A DNA stretch of 64,000 bases from Kitasatospora sp. MAA4 (GCF_029893355.1 NZ_JARZAI010000009.1:203223-267222); one strand, 5' to 3'. Positions 24,036 to 34,337 are shown, numbered from the stretch's first letter. Notes: a model not told the origin generated them from the letters alone. Numbers and translations: made by a program.

Positions 24036-25220
24036 ATGAACAGTTTCACGACGTCATGGGGTGCCTTCGACCTCGCCCGTTTCCCCGAGGACCCCCGCGA
24101 CACGCTCCGCGCCTGGGATGCCGCCGACGCCTACCTGCTGCGCCACCTGGCCGGAGACGGAGACGGAGGCGGGGACGGCGAAGCCGAGCCCACCGATCTG
24201 ACCGGAACCGTCGCCCTGGTCGGCGACCGCTGGGGCGCGCTGGCCACCGCACTCGCCGGTCACGCCACCCGTCCCGTCCAGATCACCGACTCCTTCCTCA
24301 CCCGGCAGGCGACCCGGGCGAACCTGGTGCGCAACGGGATCGAGGAGGCTGCCGCGCAGCTGCTCTCGACCCGGGACACCCCGCCGGCTCCGATCGACGT
24401 CCTGCTGATCCGCGTGCCCAAGAGCCTCGCGCTCCTGGAGGACCAGCTGCACCGCCTCGCCCCGGGCGTGCACGCCGGTACCGTCGTCGTCGCCACCGGC
24501 ATGGTGACCGAGATCCACACCTCGACTCTGAAGCTCTTCGAGCGGATCATCGGCCCGACCCGGACGTCCCTGGCGGAGAAGAAGGCCCGGCTGATCTTCT
24601 GCACCCCCGACCCCCGGCTGGCCCGCACCCCCAGCCCGTGGCCGCACAGCTACCCGCTGCCTGACGACATCGGCGCGGCCTCCGGCCTGACCGTCACCAA
24701 CCACGCCGGCACCTTCTGCGCCGAACGCCTCGACATCGGCACCAGGTTCTTCCTGCGCAACCTCCCGCGCACCGGCCCGGGCCACCTGCGCATCGTCGAC
24801 CTGGGCTGCGGCAACGGCGTGGTCGGCACGGCCGCGGCGCTGGGCAACCCGAGCGCCGAACTGACCTTCATCGACGAGTCCTACCAGGCGGTCGCCTCGG
24901 CCGAGGCGACCTTCCGGGCCAACGCCCCCGCCGACGCCCGCGCCGAGTTCCTGGTGGGCGACGGCCTGTCCGGCGTGCCCGCCGCCAGCGCCGACCTGGT
25001 GCTCAACAACCCGCCGTTCCACACCCACCAGGCGACCACCGACGCGACCGCCTGGCGGATGTTCACCGGCTCGCGCGCCGTGCTGCGCCCGGGCGGCGAG
25101 CTCTGGGTCATCGGCAACCGTCACCTCGGCTACCACGTCAAGCTGCGACGGCTCTTCGGCAACTGCGAAGTGGTCACCAGCGACCCGAAGTTCGTCATCC
25201 TGCGGGCCGTCAGGACCTGA
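24036..25220 (+). CDS. rlmG: 23S rRNA guanine-N2 methyltransferase, RlmG/RsmC-like
   Basis: 394 aa. Two tandem Rossmann-like halves: a degenerate N-terminal one and a catalytic C-terminal one with IVDLGCGNGVVGTAAA (from D255) and N324-N325-P-P-F (LNNPPFH), the signature of guanine/adenine N-methyltransferases. The end GNRHLGYHVKLRRLFG with SDPKFVILRA is specific for the RlmG/RsmC group. RlmG methylates G1835 of E. coli 23S rRNA and RsmC G1207 of 16S rRNA. Similarity in length and C-terminus favours RlmG. Its last 11 bp overlap the convergent transporter gene. Confidence 0.85.
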   Translation: MNSFTTSWGAFDLARFPEDPRDTLRAWDAADAYLLRHLAGDGDGGGDGEAEPTDLTGTVALVGDRWGALATALAGHATRPVQITDSFLTRQATRANLVRNGIEEAAAQLLSTRDTPPAPIDVLLIRVPKSLALLEDQLHRLAPGVHAGTVVVATGMVTEIHTSTLKLFERIIGPTRTSLAEKKARLIFCTPDPRLARTPSPWPHSYPLPDDIGAASGLTVTNHAGTFCAERLDIGTRFFLRNLPRTGPGHLRIVDLGCGNGVVGTAAALGNPSAELTFIDESYQAVASAEATFRANAPADARAEFLVGDGLSGVPAASADLVLNNPPFHTHQATTDATAWRMFTGSRAVLRPGGELWVIGNRHLGYHVKLRRLFGNCEVVTSDPKFVILRAVRT

Positions 25221-26847
25221 CGGCGCCGCCACCCGGCGGCGCCGAGCGGGGCTGAGTCGCCGGGATCCGCTGGGTGAAGAACAGCGCGAGGACCGAGAGC
25301 AGCGCGAGGACGCCGAGCGCGGCGCGCAGACCGGCGAGCCGGGCCGCGGTGTTCGCGTCGAGCGCGGCCGAGGTCACCTCCGGGCTCGCGCCCGCCGTGC
25401 TGAGTGCGGACTTGAGCTGAGTGTCCGACAGGAACGGTACGCCGCTTGCGAGTTGAGAGTTCGCCTGGGTCTTGACCGCGGCCGGGACCGCCGGGTTCTG
25501 CTCGACGCCGGTCAGGAACGAGGTCGTCAGGACGGCGATCAGGATGGACCCGGCCAGGGCCGTACCGATCGACGCGCCGAGGTTGGTGACGGCGTTCTGC
25601 AGGCCGCCGACCTCCGCGCTCTGCTCGTCCGGCACCGCGGACACGGTGACCGATCCGAGCTGGGAGGCCAGCGCGCCCATCCCGAGCCCGATCAGCAGCA
25701 GCGGCACGGTGACGACCCCCGCACCCGAGGTCGCGTCGAGCGCGGCCAGCAGGACCAGCGCGCCGGCGAGCAGCGCGAGGATCCCCAGCCGGACCACCCG
25801 GCGCGGCGAGACGTCCGGCAGCAGGCGCGGGATCAGGATCGCCGCGGCCAGCAGGGTCAGCGAGAGCGGCAGGACGCGTGCCCCGGTCGCGAGCGCGGAC
25901 AGGCCGAGCGCGACCGACAGGTAGAGCGGGACGAGGAAGAACACGCCCATCTGCACCAGGTACTGGAAGAAGAACATCACCAGGCCGCCGGTGAGCTGCC
26001 GGATGTGCAGCAGGGCCGGCTGCACGAGCGGCTCCCGCTGCTGCTCCACGAGACGGGCCTCCCACCGCAGGAAGAGCCAGACCAGCAGCAGGCCCGCCAG
26101 CATCAGCCAGACGACCGGCGAGACCTTGAGCCACACCGGCCCGTCGGGCTTGGGCGCGAACCAGCCCCATTCGCCCGAGCGCAGGACCCCGAAGACGAAG
26201 GTCCCGAGCCCGAGGGCGGACAGCACGGCGCCGACCAGGTCGATGCGCGGGCGGGAGTCGATCGGCGCCTCGGCGATGCGGCGGGCGAGGGCCAGGATGA
26301 CGAGCACGATCGCGACCTCGCCGACGAAGACCCAGCGCCAGGAGAAGTACGTCGTCGCGACGCCGCCGATCAGCGGCCCGACCGCGATCGCGGCGGCTCC
26401 GGCGGCTGCGACGAGTCCGTAGGCCGCGGGTCGGCGCTCGGCCGCGAAGTTGCCGGCGACCAGCGCCACGATCGCGGGCAGGATGAGCGCGGCCCCCACC
26501 CCCTCGAGGAACGACCAGCCGAGCAGCAGCACCGGCAGGTTCGGGGCGAGCGCCGTCGTCAGGGATCCGCAGCCGTAGACAGCGCAGCCGATCATGAACG
26601 CCCGCCTGCGGCCGATCAGCGCGCCGACCTTGCCGCCGGGGATCATGAACATCGCCATCACCAGCGTGTAGGTCGTGATGGCGCCCTGGATCCCGCTCAC
26701 GGTCGTGCCCACGTCGTCGGCCACCGTCGCGATCGAGACGTTCATGACGGAGCTGTCGAGGGCCATCAGGAACTGCCCGGCCGCGAGCGTCGCCAGCACG
26801 GGTGTCGCGCCGGCCGAGCGCTCGGGAACCGCTGACTGGGGTGCCAT
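25210..26847 (-). CDS. MFS drug exporter, DHA2 (14-TM) family
   Basis: 545 aa from ATG 26847; in-frame codons further upstream cover the promoter region. There are fourteen hydrophobic segments, with DSSVMNVSIATVADDVG in TM1 (family motif D1), the loop 2-3 motif GKVGALIGRRRAF and the antiporter motif C GAAAIAVGPLIGG in TM5. These export cationic or amphipathic drugs in exchange for protons. A small palindrome AGACC-A-GGTCT (26928-26938) lies about 80 bp upstream between it and the divergent kinase gene and could be a regulator site. No regulator gene is adjacent. Confidence 0.9.
   Translation of the reverse strand: MAPQSAVPERSAGATPVLATLAAGQFLMALDSSVMNVSIATVADDVGTTVSGIQGAITTYTLVMAMFMIPGGKVGALIGRRRAFMIGCAVYGCGSLTTALAPNLPVLLLGWSFLEGVGAALILPAIVALVAGNFAAERRPAAYGLVAAAGAAAIAVGPLIGGVATTYFSWRWVFVGEVAIVLVILALARRIAEAPIDSRPRIDLVGAVLSALGLGTFVFGVLRSGEWGWFAPKPDGPVWLKVSPVVWLMLAGLLLVWLFLRWEARLVEQQREPLVQPALLHIRQLTGGLVMFFFQYLVQMGVFFLVPLYLSVALGLSALATGARVLPLSLTLLAAAILIPRLLPDVSPRRVVRLGILALLAGALVLLAALDATSGAGVVTVPLLLIGLGMGALASQLGSVTVSAVPDEQSAEVGGLQNAVTNLGASIGTALAGSILIAVLTTSFLTGVEQNPAVPAAVKTQANSQLASGVPFLSDTQLKSALSTAGASPEVTSAALDANTAARLAGLRAALGVLALLSVLALFFTQRIPATQPRSAPPGGGAVRS
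25221..25244 (+). terminator. Hairpin just after rlmG
   Basis: CGGCGCCGCC, ACCC and GGCGGCGCCG make a perfect 10-bp stem directly following the rlmG stop. It lies inside the 3' coding end of the convergent transporter, which explains that protein's terminal Pro/Gly-rich codons. Confidence 0.5.
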
Positions 26848-26996
26848 GGCCGCATCGTCCCAGCGGAGTCGGAGAACCGGGCCGCGACCCGCCCCGGGCC
26901 GGCCGCCTGCCACGCTGTTGGAGGCATAGACCAGGTCTGGCAAACTCTCGTCCTGGCCCGACCAATTGGTACGTCGGCGCACACAGGGGGACGGGG

Positions 26997-28928
26997 ATGT
27001 GGGATCGGGGGACGGTTCTCGGGGACCGGTACCGGTTGACCGAGCGGCTCGGCGGCGGGGCGATGGGCGAGGTCTGGTGCGCGGACGACGGCGTGCTCGA
27101 ACGCCGGGTCGCCGTCAAGATCCTGCTGCCGGCACTGCTGGACGACGCCGCGTTCATGGAGCGCTTCCGGCGCGAGGCCAAGCTGCTGGCCGCGCTCAAC
27201 CACCCCGGCATCGTCGAGGTCTACGACTACGGTGAGAGCACCGGCGATTCGGGCACGCGGGTGGCCTACATCGTCATGGAACTCATCACCGGCCGACCGC
27301 TGGACGAGGAACTGTCCGAGACCGGGCCGATGTCGGCCGACCAGGCCCTCGGCATCGTCGCCCAGGCGCTCGACGCGCTGCACGTCGCGCACCGGCGCCA
27401 GATCGTGCACCGCGACATCAAGCCGTCCAACCTGATGATGCGCGACGACGGCCGGGTGGTGGTCACCGACTTCGGCATCGCCAGCGCCGCCGCCGGTACG
27501 AGGATCACCTCCTCGCACGCGATCCTCGGCACCGCGCTCTACGTCGCCCCCGAACGCGCCGAGGGTGCCGCGTCGATACCGGCCTCGGACCTCTACTCGA
27601 TGGGCGTCCTCTGCTACGAGATGCTCACCGGCGAGCCGCCGTTCACCGGTGAGACGGCGCTGGAGATCGTGCTCAAGCACGTCCGGGAGCCCGCGCCCGA
27701 GCTGCCCGACGCCTTTCCGCAGCCCGTACGCGACCTGGTCGCCAAGGCGCTGGCCAAGAAGCCCGAGGACCGCTTCACCAGCGCCGCCGTGATGGCAGCT
27801 GCCGCGCGCCGGGCCTCCGGCGCCGCAGCGGCGGCCGGGGCAGCCGCCGCCCCCGCGCCGGCCGACAGCCGGACGCTCCGGCTGGTCCCGGCCGTGCCGC
27901 CGCAGACCCCGACGGTGGCGACCCCGCCGGTGACCCCGCCCGGCGCATCGGTGGCCGATTCGCCGCTGGTCACGACGCTCGCGGCCGAGGAGCGGCCGCG
28001 CGACCGGCGCGGCTGGCGGCGGCTGCTGATCCCCGTGATCATCCCGTGCACCATCACGGTGGGCGTCGGCACGGCGCTGCTGATCGACCCGAGCCCGTTC
28101 CGCACCGACGCGGGCGCCGGCGCGTCCGACGCGCGGCCCACCGTCGTGGTGTCCGGCCCGCGGACCGGCGGCGCGGGGAGCGCTGCCGCGTCGACCTCAG
28201 CCGGCGCCGCCTCCCCGTCCGCTTCCGCCTCGCCTTCCCCGTCCCCCTCCCCTTCTCCCGCTCCCTCGGCGCCGGGAGCGGCGGGAGCGGCGAGTGCACC
28301 GGCACCGGGCACCGGCACCGTCCCGCCGCCCGGCGGCGGATCCGGCTCCGGGAGCCAGCCGGTGACCATCGGTCAGAACGGCGGCGGGAGCGGCGGGGGA
28401 GGCGCGGCCCCCGCGCCCGGCCAGGGCGCCCCGGCGGCCCCGACCACCGCGGCCGCCCCCGGCGGCGGCGCGACCCATCCGGCCACCCCGCCGCCGCCCG
28501 CGCCGGGTTCCGGGGCTCCCGCAGGCTGCGGCGGCGCCGGTTGGGGCGCGATCGTCAACGTCGGCGACGGGCTGAAGCTGGGCCTGGCCGCCGACAGCCT
28601 CTCCGGCGGCACCACCGTGGTCACCGGCGGCACCACCGCCTACGGCTGGGTGCACTGGGCGGACTCCTTCCAGCGCTTCAACGCCTGCGACCGCAGCCAA
28701 CCCGCGCTCACCGAGGTCGCGACCTTCGACGGGTCGCCGGTCGGCGTCCGACTCGCCTCCTTCAACGACTTCATGACGGCGTGGACGACCGCCGCCACCG
28801 GCTCGGGCAGCTACTACATCAAGGACTACATGGGCCAGAGCTGCCTGACCGACAACGGCGCGGGCAACCCCGTCACCGTCGGCACCTGCACTCCGGGCAA
28901 CGGCAGCCAGGAGTGGCTGCTCCCGTGA
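26997..28928 (+). CDS. Membrane Ser/Thr protein kinase (PknB type) with an extracellular C-terminal domain
   Basis: 643 aa from ATG 26997. The kinase domain (9-270) has LGGGAMGEVW (P-loop), K41, HRDIKPSN with D140, DFG with D158 and GTALYVAPERAEG. A Pro/Ala linker leads to one membrane span (343-363), then about 140 residues rich in Ser, Pro, Gly and Ala (cell-wall spacer), and a folded extracellular domain (about 505-643). That domain has two Cys pairs and an end, SCLTDNGAGNPVTVGTC...GSQEWLLP, reminiscent of ricin-type lectin repeats. This differs from the PASTA domains of classic PknB and suggests sensing of a glycan or small ligand outside the cell. The next gene overlaps by 4 nt. Confidence 0.9.
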   Translation: MWDRGTVLGDRYRLTERLGGGAMGEVWCADDGVLERRVAVKILLPALLDDAAFMERFRREAKLLAALNHPGIVEVYDYGESTGDSGTRVAYIVMELITGRPLDEELSETGPMSADQALGIVAQALDALHVAHRRQIVHRDIKPSNLMMRDDGRVVVTDFGIASAAAGTRITSSHAILGTALYVAPERAEGAASIPASDLYSMGVLCYEMLTGEPPFTGETALEIVLKHVREPAPELPDAFPQPVRDLVAKALAKKPEDRFTSAAVMAAAARRASGAAAAAGAAAAPAPADSRTLRLVPAVPPQTPTVATPPVTPPGASVADSPLVTTLAAEERPRDRRGWRRLLIPVIIPCTITVGVGTALLIDPSPFRTDAGAGASDARPTVVVSGPRTGGAGSAAASTSAGAASPSASASPSPSPSPSPAPSAPGAAGAASAPAPGTGTVPPPGGGSGSGSQPVTIGQNGGGSGGGGAAPAPGQGAPAAPTTAAAPGGGATHPATPPPPAPGSGAPAGCGGAGWGAIVNVGDGLKLGLAADSLSGGTTVVTGGTTAYGWVHWADSFQRFNACDRSQPALTEVATFDGSPVGVRLASFNDFMTAWTTAATGSGSYYIKDYMGQSCLTDNGAGNPVTVGTCTPGNGSQEWLLP

Positions 28929-29629
28929 CCACGACCCGGCAACGGCGCGGGGCGCGCCGGAACGACACGCCCTACCCGAGGCGTCCGCTGCTCACGGCCC
29001 TCTGGATACCGGCCGCGGCCGTCCTTCTCCCGCTCGGCGGAGCGCTCGTTGCCGGCGGGACGTGGATGCTGCTGCCCGCGCTGGCGCTGGTGCTCACCGG
29101 TGCGGTCGGACTGATCGTCGCGCTGTCGGGACTCTGCCAGTCCGGCCTGCTCCGGGGCGTGGCCCTGGCGCTGATCTTCGCCCCGCTGATCGCCGTGCCG
29201 CTGCTGAGCATGAAGGCCGCGCAGGCCACCGTCCTCACGCTGCGAGGCACCACGCATCCGGGCACGGTCACCGGAGTCAGGGTCATCCACGGCAGGACCA
29301 CCAGCTACACCTGCGCGGTGCGGTACGACGGCGCCCCCGCGCGGACGCGCAGCGTCGACTGCGGCGCCGGCGACGCCGCGGGGGAGCAGGTCAGCGTCAC
29401 CGAGGACCCGAGCGGCCTGGTCGAGCCCGAGTTCTCCGGCGCGGTCGCCGCAGCGGGCGCCACCCGCGGCCTGGACCTCTTCTTCGACGCCGTCCTACTG
29501 GCCGCGGGCGCGGCAGCCGCCGTCCTCGGCATGCTCACCCAGTACCTGCGCCGCCCCCGCGACGGCGGGCTCACCGTCCCAGGATCCGCCGCAGCCAGCG
29601 GGTACGGGCGTCGCGGGCATCGCGGCTGA
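28925..29629 (+). CDS. Membrane protein coupled to the Ser/Thr kinase
   Basis: 234 aa, GTG 28925 in a GTGA overlap with the kinase stop. A basic N-terminus (TTTRQRRGARRN) precedes three close hydrophobic segments (about 24-100), then a soluble stretch of about 85 residues with two Cys (YTCAVRYDG, VDCGAG) that is probably extracytoplasmic, and a last membrane segment (about 190-212). Not recognised. Coupling suggests a partner or target of the kinase. The 3' end overlaps the convergent esterase gene by 59 bp. Confidence 0.7.
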   Translation: MTTTRQRRGARRNDTPYPRRPLLTALWIPAAAVLLPLGGALVAGGTWMLLPALALVLTGAVGLIVALSGLCQSGLLRGVALALIFAPLIAVPLLSMKAAQATVLTLRGTTHPGTVTGVRVIHGRTTSYTCAVRYDGAPARTRSVDCGAGDAAGEQVSVTEDPSGLVEPEFSGAVAAAGATRGLDLFFDAVLLAAGAAAAVLGMLTQYLRRPRDGGLTVPGSAAASGYGRRGHRG

Positions 29630-30554
29630 GGACCGCGTTCGGCGCCAGGGTGTCGAAGCCGTGGAACGCGCCGGGCCACACGTGCAGTTCGGCTTCGCCG
29701 CCGGCCTGCCAGATCGCATCGGCATAGGCGACGGCCTCGTCCCGGAAGGTCTCGGCCGACCCGACCTCCAGGTAGGCCGGCGGCAGCCCGGAGAGATCCG
29801 TGGCACGGGCAGCGGCCGCGTACGGCGCCAGGTCGGCGGCGCCGTACCGGTCGCCGAGCAGTGCCTGCCACGCGGTCGCGTTGGAGGTCCGGTCCCAGGT
29901 GTCGTGTCCGGCCATCTGGTGGCTGGAGAAGCTGTCGTTGCGGTCGTCGAGCATCGGGCTCAGCAGCAGCTGACCGATCGGGACCGGCCCGCCGCGGTCG
30001 CGCGTCAGCAGGGCCAGTGCTGCGGCGAGTCCACCGCCGGCGCTCTTTCCGCCGATCAGGACGCGGTCCGCGTCCAGGCCCAGCCCGGCCGCGTGCTCGA
30101 CCGCCCAGACGAGCCCGGCGTAGCAGTCCTCCACCGGTCCGAGGTACTGCGCCCGCGGCGCCAGCCGGTACTCGACGGAGATGACGGCGAGCCGCAGCGG
30201 GAGAGCCCATTCGCGCAGCACGCGCGGAAGGACTGACCACGCATTGCCCATGATCATTCCGCCGCCGTGCAGGTAGTACAGCAGCGGCAGTGGTCCGGTG
30301 GCCCCGGCGGGCCGTGCGCTGACCAGCCTGACCTCGCTGCCGTCCGCGACTCCCGGCGCCCGCAACTCCTCCACCGCGAACCGGCCGCCGTCCTGGAGCT
30401 CCCCGACCGTCGGCCTGGGCCGGCCCGCAGCATCCCGCTGCTGGCGCGCCGCGAGGCCCTCCGCGGTGACCGGCTCCCTCGCCGACTCGCCCAGCGCCGC
30501 CAGCACGGCCCGCAACTCCGGGTCGAACGGCGGCACTTCCCCGACCCCCGGCAC
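29571..30554 (-). CDS. Alpha/beta hydrolase, hormone-sensitive-lipase-like esterase
   Basis: 327 aa from GTG 30554 (GGGAGG just upstream); GTG 30530 is an alternative. The HSL-family oxyanion motif HGGGMIMG, nucleophile Ser in GGKSAGGGLAAAL, and C-terminal Asp and His (YLEVGSAETFRDEAVAYAD, PGAFHGFD) complete the triad. Family members hydrolyse short acyl or aryl esters. It is transcribed divergently from rox, and its predicted -35 box lies in the rifamycin-associated element. A rifamycin-related substrate, for example the C25 acetyl ester, is therefore possible but only inferred. Confidence 0.88.
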   Translation of the reverse strand: MPGVGEVPPFDPELRAVLAALGESAREPVTAEGLAARQQRDAAGRPRPTVGELQDGGRFAVEELRAPGVADGSEVRLVSARPAGATGPLPLLYYLHGGGMIMGNAWSVLPRVLREWALPLRLAVISVEYRLAPRAQYLGPVEDCYAGLVWAVEHAAGLGLDADRVLIGGKSAGGGLAAALALLTRDRGGPVPIGQLLLSPMLDDRNDSFSSHQMAGHDTWDRTSNATAWQALLGDRYGAADLAPYAAAARATDLSGLPPAYLEVGSAETFRDEAVAYADAIWQAGGEAELHVWPGAFHGFDTLAPNAVLSRDARDARTRWLRRILGR

Positions 30555-30570
30555 CGAACCTCCCGATGGC

Positions 30571-30602
30571 AGTGGCAAGGAGGTTACCCACTCCTTGCCA
30601 CT
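30571..30602. promoter_or_regulatory. 12-bp inverted repeat at the 5' end of the esterase gene
   Basis: AGTGGCAAGGAG (30571-30582), 8-nt spacer, CTCCTTGCCACT (30591-30602): perfect arms. It lies 17-48 bp upstream of the esterase GTG, so it would be in the 5' untranslated RNA or at the transcription start. It is a separate element from the one at 30623 and could be an operator or a leader hairpin. Confidence 0.6.
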
Positions 30603-30607
30603 CTCAA

Positions 30608-30636
30608 GATATAGCGCACCAGGGGGCTTGCGGCAA
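30608..30636 (-). promoter_or_regulatory. Predicted promoter of the esterase gene
   Basis: On the minus strand TTGCCG (30636-30631), 17 nt and TATATC (30613-30608) fit a sigma-70-type promoter with ideal spacing. The -35 box lies inside the GCAAG half of the rifamycin-associated element. Confidence 0.6.
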
Positions 30637-30642
30637 GGGCCC
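30623..30642. promoter_or_regulatory. Rifamycin-associated element (RAE)-like site
   Basis: GGGGCTTGCGGCAAGGGCCC contains the palindrome CTTGC-G-GCAAG. This matches, as I recall it, the 19-bp element conserved upstream of rifamycin-inactivating genes (rph, rgt, rox, helR) in actinomycetes, which is required for rifamycin-dependent induction. It sits between the divergent esterase and rox genes, and predicted -35 boxes of both overlap it. Confidence 0.75.
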
Positions 30643-30658
30643 GGTCGTGCTCCAAAAT
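30628..30658 (+). promoter_or_regulatory. Predicted promoter of rox
   Basis: TTGCGG (30628-30633) with TCCAAA at 17-nt spacing or CAAAAT at 19 nt (30653-30658) gives a plausible promoter 35 bp upstream of the rox start, with its -35 box in the RAE. Confidence 0.45.
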
Positions 30659-30689
30659 GGTCAACCAAGCCCATGACCTGCGGAAATGA

Positions 30690-32126
<1,437 letters not shown>

Positions 32127-32227
32127 GAGCCCCCCTGGCCACCTGCCTGTTCGAACGGCCTCCTACTATCGACTCGCATTCACTCCACCGCACGGTGATG
32201 GAGTCACTCATCCAGGAGGCAACCTTC

Positions 32228-33751
32228 ATGCACGCCCGGAAGATCGGCGCGGTCGCCGCGACAGCGGTGGCGGTCCTGGCCGCCCGTGACCTCATCCAGA
32301 AGAGGCACGCACTGCTCCGGAACTTCCCGGTGATCGGGCACGCCCGGTACCTGTTGGAGACGATCGGGCCGGAGCTGCGGCAGTACATCGTGACCTCCAA
32401 CGAGGAGGAGCGCCCGTTCAGTCGTGACCAGCGCACCTGGATCTACGCGTCGGCGAAGGAGGAGAACAACTACTTCGGGTTCGGCACCGAGGTCGACGTC
32501 GAGCACGTTCAGGGGCACGCCTACCTGAAGCAGCGCACGTTCGCCGGCGCTCTGCCCGAGGCGCACGACGCGCACGACCCGCAGGCCCCGCTGCCCTCGG
32601 CCAAGGTGCTGGGCGGACCGCGCGGGCGCGCCAAGGCGTTCCGACCGGCGAGCGTGGTGAACATCTCCGCGATGAGCTTCGGATCGCTCTCCGGCGCGGC
32701 CATCACAGCCCTCAACAAGGGGGCGGCGCTGGCGGGCACGATGCACAACACGGGCGAGGGCGGCCTCTCGCCGTACCACCGCAACGGCGGCGACCTCATC
32801 CTCCAGATCGGTACGGCGTACTTCGGCTGCCGCAACGAGGACGGCAGCTTCAACCTCGACAAGCTCAAGGACGTGGTGGCGAGCGCCCCCGTCAAGGCGA
32901 TAGAGATCAAGCTCTCCCAGGGCGCCAAGCCGGGGCTCGGCGGGATGCTGCCGGGGGCGAAGGTGACCGAGGAGATCGCCGCGATCCGCGGTATCCCGGT
33001 CGGCAAGGACTGTGCCTCCCCGTCGCGGCACACCGCGTTCAGCGACGTCGACTCGATGCTCGACTTCGTCGAACTGCTGGCCACCGAGACCGGCCTGCCG
33101 GTCGGGGTCAAGAGCGCGGTCGGAGAGCTGGGCTTCTGGCAGGAGCTGGCCACCCTGATGGCGCGTGGCGACCGCGGTGTCGACTTCGTGACGATCGACG
33201 GCGGTGAGGGCGGCACCGGGGCGGCGCCGCGGATGTTCGCCGACTCGGTGGCGCTGCCGTTCCGGATGGGCTTCTCCCGGGTCTACGGCACCTTCGCCGA
33301 GCTGGGACTGACCGACGACCTGACGTTCATCGCCTCCGGCAAGCTCGGCCTGCCCGAGAACGCCGCGGTCGCGTTCGCGCTGGGCGCCGACATGATCAAC
33401 GTGGCCCGCGAGGCGATGCTGTCGATCGGCTGCATCCAGTCGCAGAAGTGCCACACCGACAAGTGCCCCACCGGCATCGCCACCCAGAACCCGTGGCTGG
33501 CCCGCGGCCTCGACCCGGCCTCGAAGTCCACCCGGGCCGCCGTCTACCTGCGCACCCTGCGCAGGGAGCTGATCAAGGTCTCCTCGGCCCTCGGCGTCGC
33601 CCACCCGGCACTCATCACGCCCAACGACATCGACATCATGAACGGCGACTACGAGGCCCGCACCCTGGCCGACGTCTACGGCTACCAGGACGGCTGGGGC
33701 GAGCTCGGCCCGCAGCTCGCCAAGGAGATCAAGGCACTCCTGGCCGGCTGA
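32228..33751 (+). CDS. FMN-binding glutamate synthase-like protein (GltS domain only)
   Basis: 507 aa, ATG 32228 after AGGAGG. An N-terminal hydrophobic helix (IGAVAATAVAVLAARDLI) may anchor it in the membrane. The body is the FMN-binding (alpha/beta)8 domain of glutamate synthase: INISAMSFGSLSGAAITALN-like text, KPGLGGMLPGAKVTEEIA and TIDGGEGGTGAAP. The [3Fe-4S] ligands are C402, C408 and C413 (CIQSQKCHTDKC). The N-terminal amidotransferase and the C-terminal beta-helix of GltB are missing, so it cannot use glutamine by itself. These stand-alone versions are common in actinobacteria; their reaction is unknown. Confidence 0.88.
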   Translation: MHARKIGAVAATAVAVLAARDLIQKRHALLRNFPVIGHARYLLETIGPELRQYIVTSNEEERPFSRDQRTWIYASAKEENNYFGFGTEVDVEHVQGHAYLKQRTFAGALPEAHDAHDPQAPLPSAKVLGGPRGRAKAFRPASVVNISAMSFGSLSGAAITALNKGAALAGTMHNTGEGGLSPYHRNGGDLILQIGTAYFGCRNEDGSFNLDKLKDVVASAPVKAIEIKLSQGAKPGLGGMLPGAKVTEEIAAIRGIPVGKDCASPSRHTAFSDVDSMLDFVELLATETGLPVGVKSAVGELGFWQELATLMARGDRGVDFVTIDGGEGGTGAAPRMFADSVALPFRMGFSRVYGTFAELGLTDDLTFIASGKLGLPENAAVAFALGADMINVAREAMLSIGCIQSQKCHTDKCPTGIATQNPWLARGLDPASKSTRAAVYLRTLRRELIKVSSALGVAHPALITPNDIDIMNGDYEARTLADVYGYQDGWGELGPQLAKEIKALLAG

Positions 33752-33767
33752 TCTCCCTGGGTGACCG

Positions 33768-34337
33768 TCACCGTCTCGGCCCTGCCGCGGCGTACAGCAC
33801 GGTGCCGGCCACCAGCAGGGCCCACGCGGTCCCGGTGGCCGCCGCCGTGCCGGGCGGAAAGATCATCCAGCTGACCACCTGTCCCGCCGCGCCGCCCGGC
33901 GGCGGGACGCAGACGGTGAACGCGAGCCAGCCGGTCGGCAGGGTCCAGGCCAGCGGTGCCCCGCACAGCACCGCCCCGAGCGCGGCCAGGCCGGCCAGAC
34001 CCGCGCCGTCCCGGACGAGGATCGCGGCCGGGGCGAGGTTCGGCCCCGCCGCCCGGACCGCCAGCAGCGCCGCCGCGGCGACCGCGCCGAGCAGCAGCAC
34101 GTGCGCCGCCCGCCGGGGCATCCAGCGGATCGCGGCCGTCCGGTCCAGCGCGGCATCCTGCCCGCCGAGCCCGACGGAAGCGGCCGCCACGTTCGCGGTG
34201 AGGACCAGGGCCGCGATCCCCAGGCCCACCGGGTCCTTGCCCCGGTCGAGGGCCCACAGCGCCAGCGCGACGAGCGTGACCGCGGCGGCCGACGCGGGCA
34301 CCTGCCGCGAACGCGCGTACAGCATCAGCCATCTCAT
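33768..34337 (-). CDS. ABC exporter-associated membrane protein
   Basis: 189 aa; ATG 34337 overlaps the preceding stop (ATGA) and has GGAGG 7 nt upstream in the preceding gene. It is almost entirely hydrophobic, with about five membrane spans and short loops. It is the last gene of the sigma/anti-sigma/ABC operon and probably a second membrane subunit or assembly factor of the exporter. No family recognised. Confidence 0.75.
   Translation of the reverse strand: MRWLMLYARSRQVPASAAAVTLVALALWALDRGKDPVGLGIAALVLTANVAAASVGLGGQDAALDRTAAIRWMPRRAAHVLLLGAVAAAALLAVRAAGPNLAPAAILVRDGAGLAGLAALGAVLCGAPLAWTLPTGWLAFTVCVPPPGGAAGQVVSWMIFPPGTAAATGTAWALLVAGTVLYAAAGPRR

Noticed and set aside
28185..28510. Repetitive Ser/Pro/Gly codons in the kinase as a possible repeat array or CRISPR
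   Set aside because: Units are irregular and in frame; they encode a flexible spacer. No direct repeats with unique spacers are found anywhere in the window.
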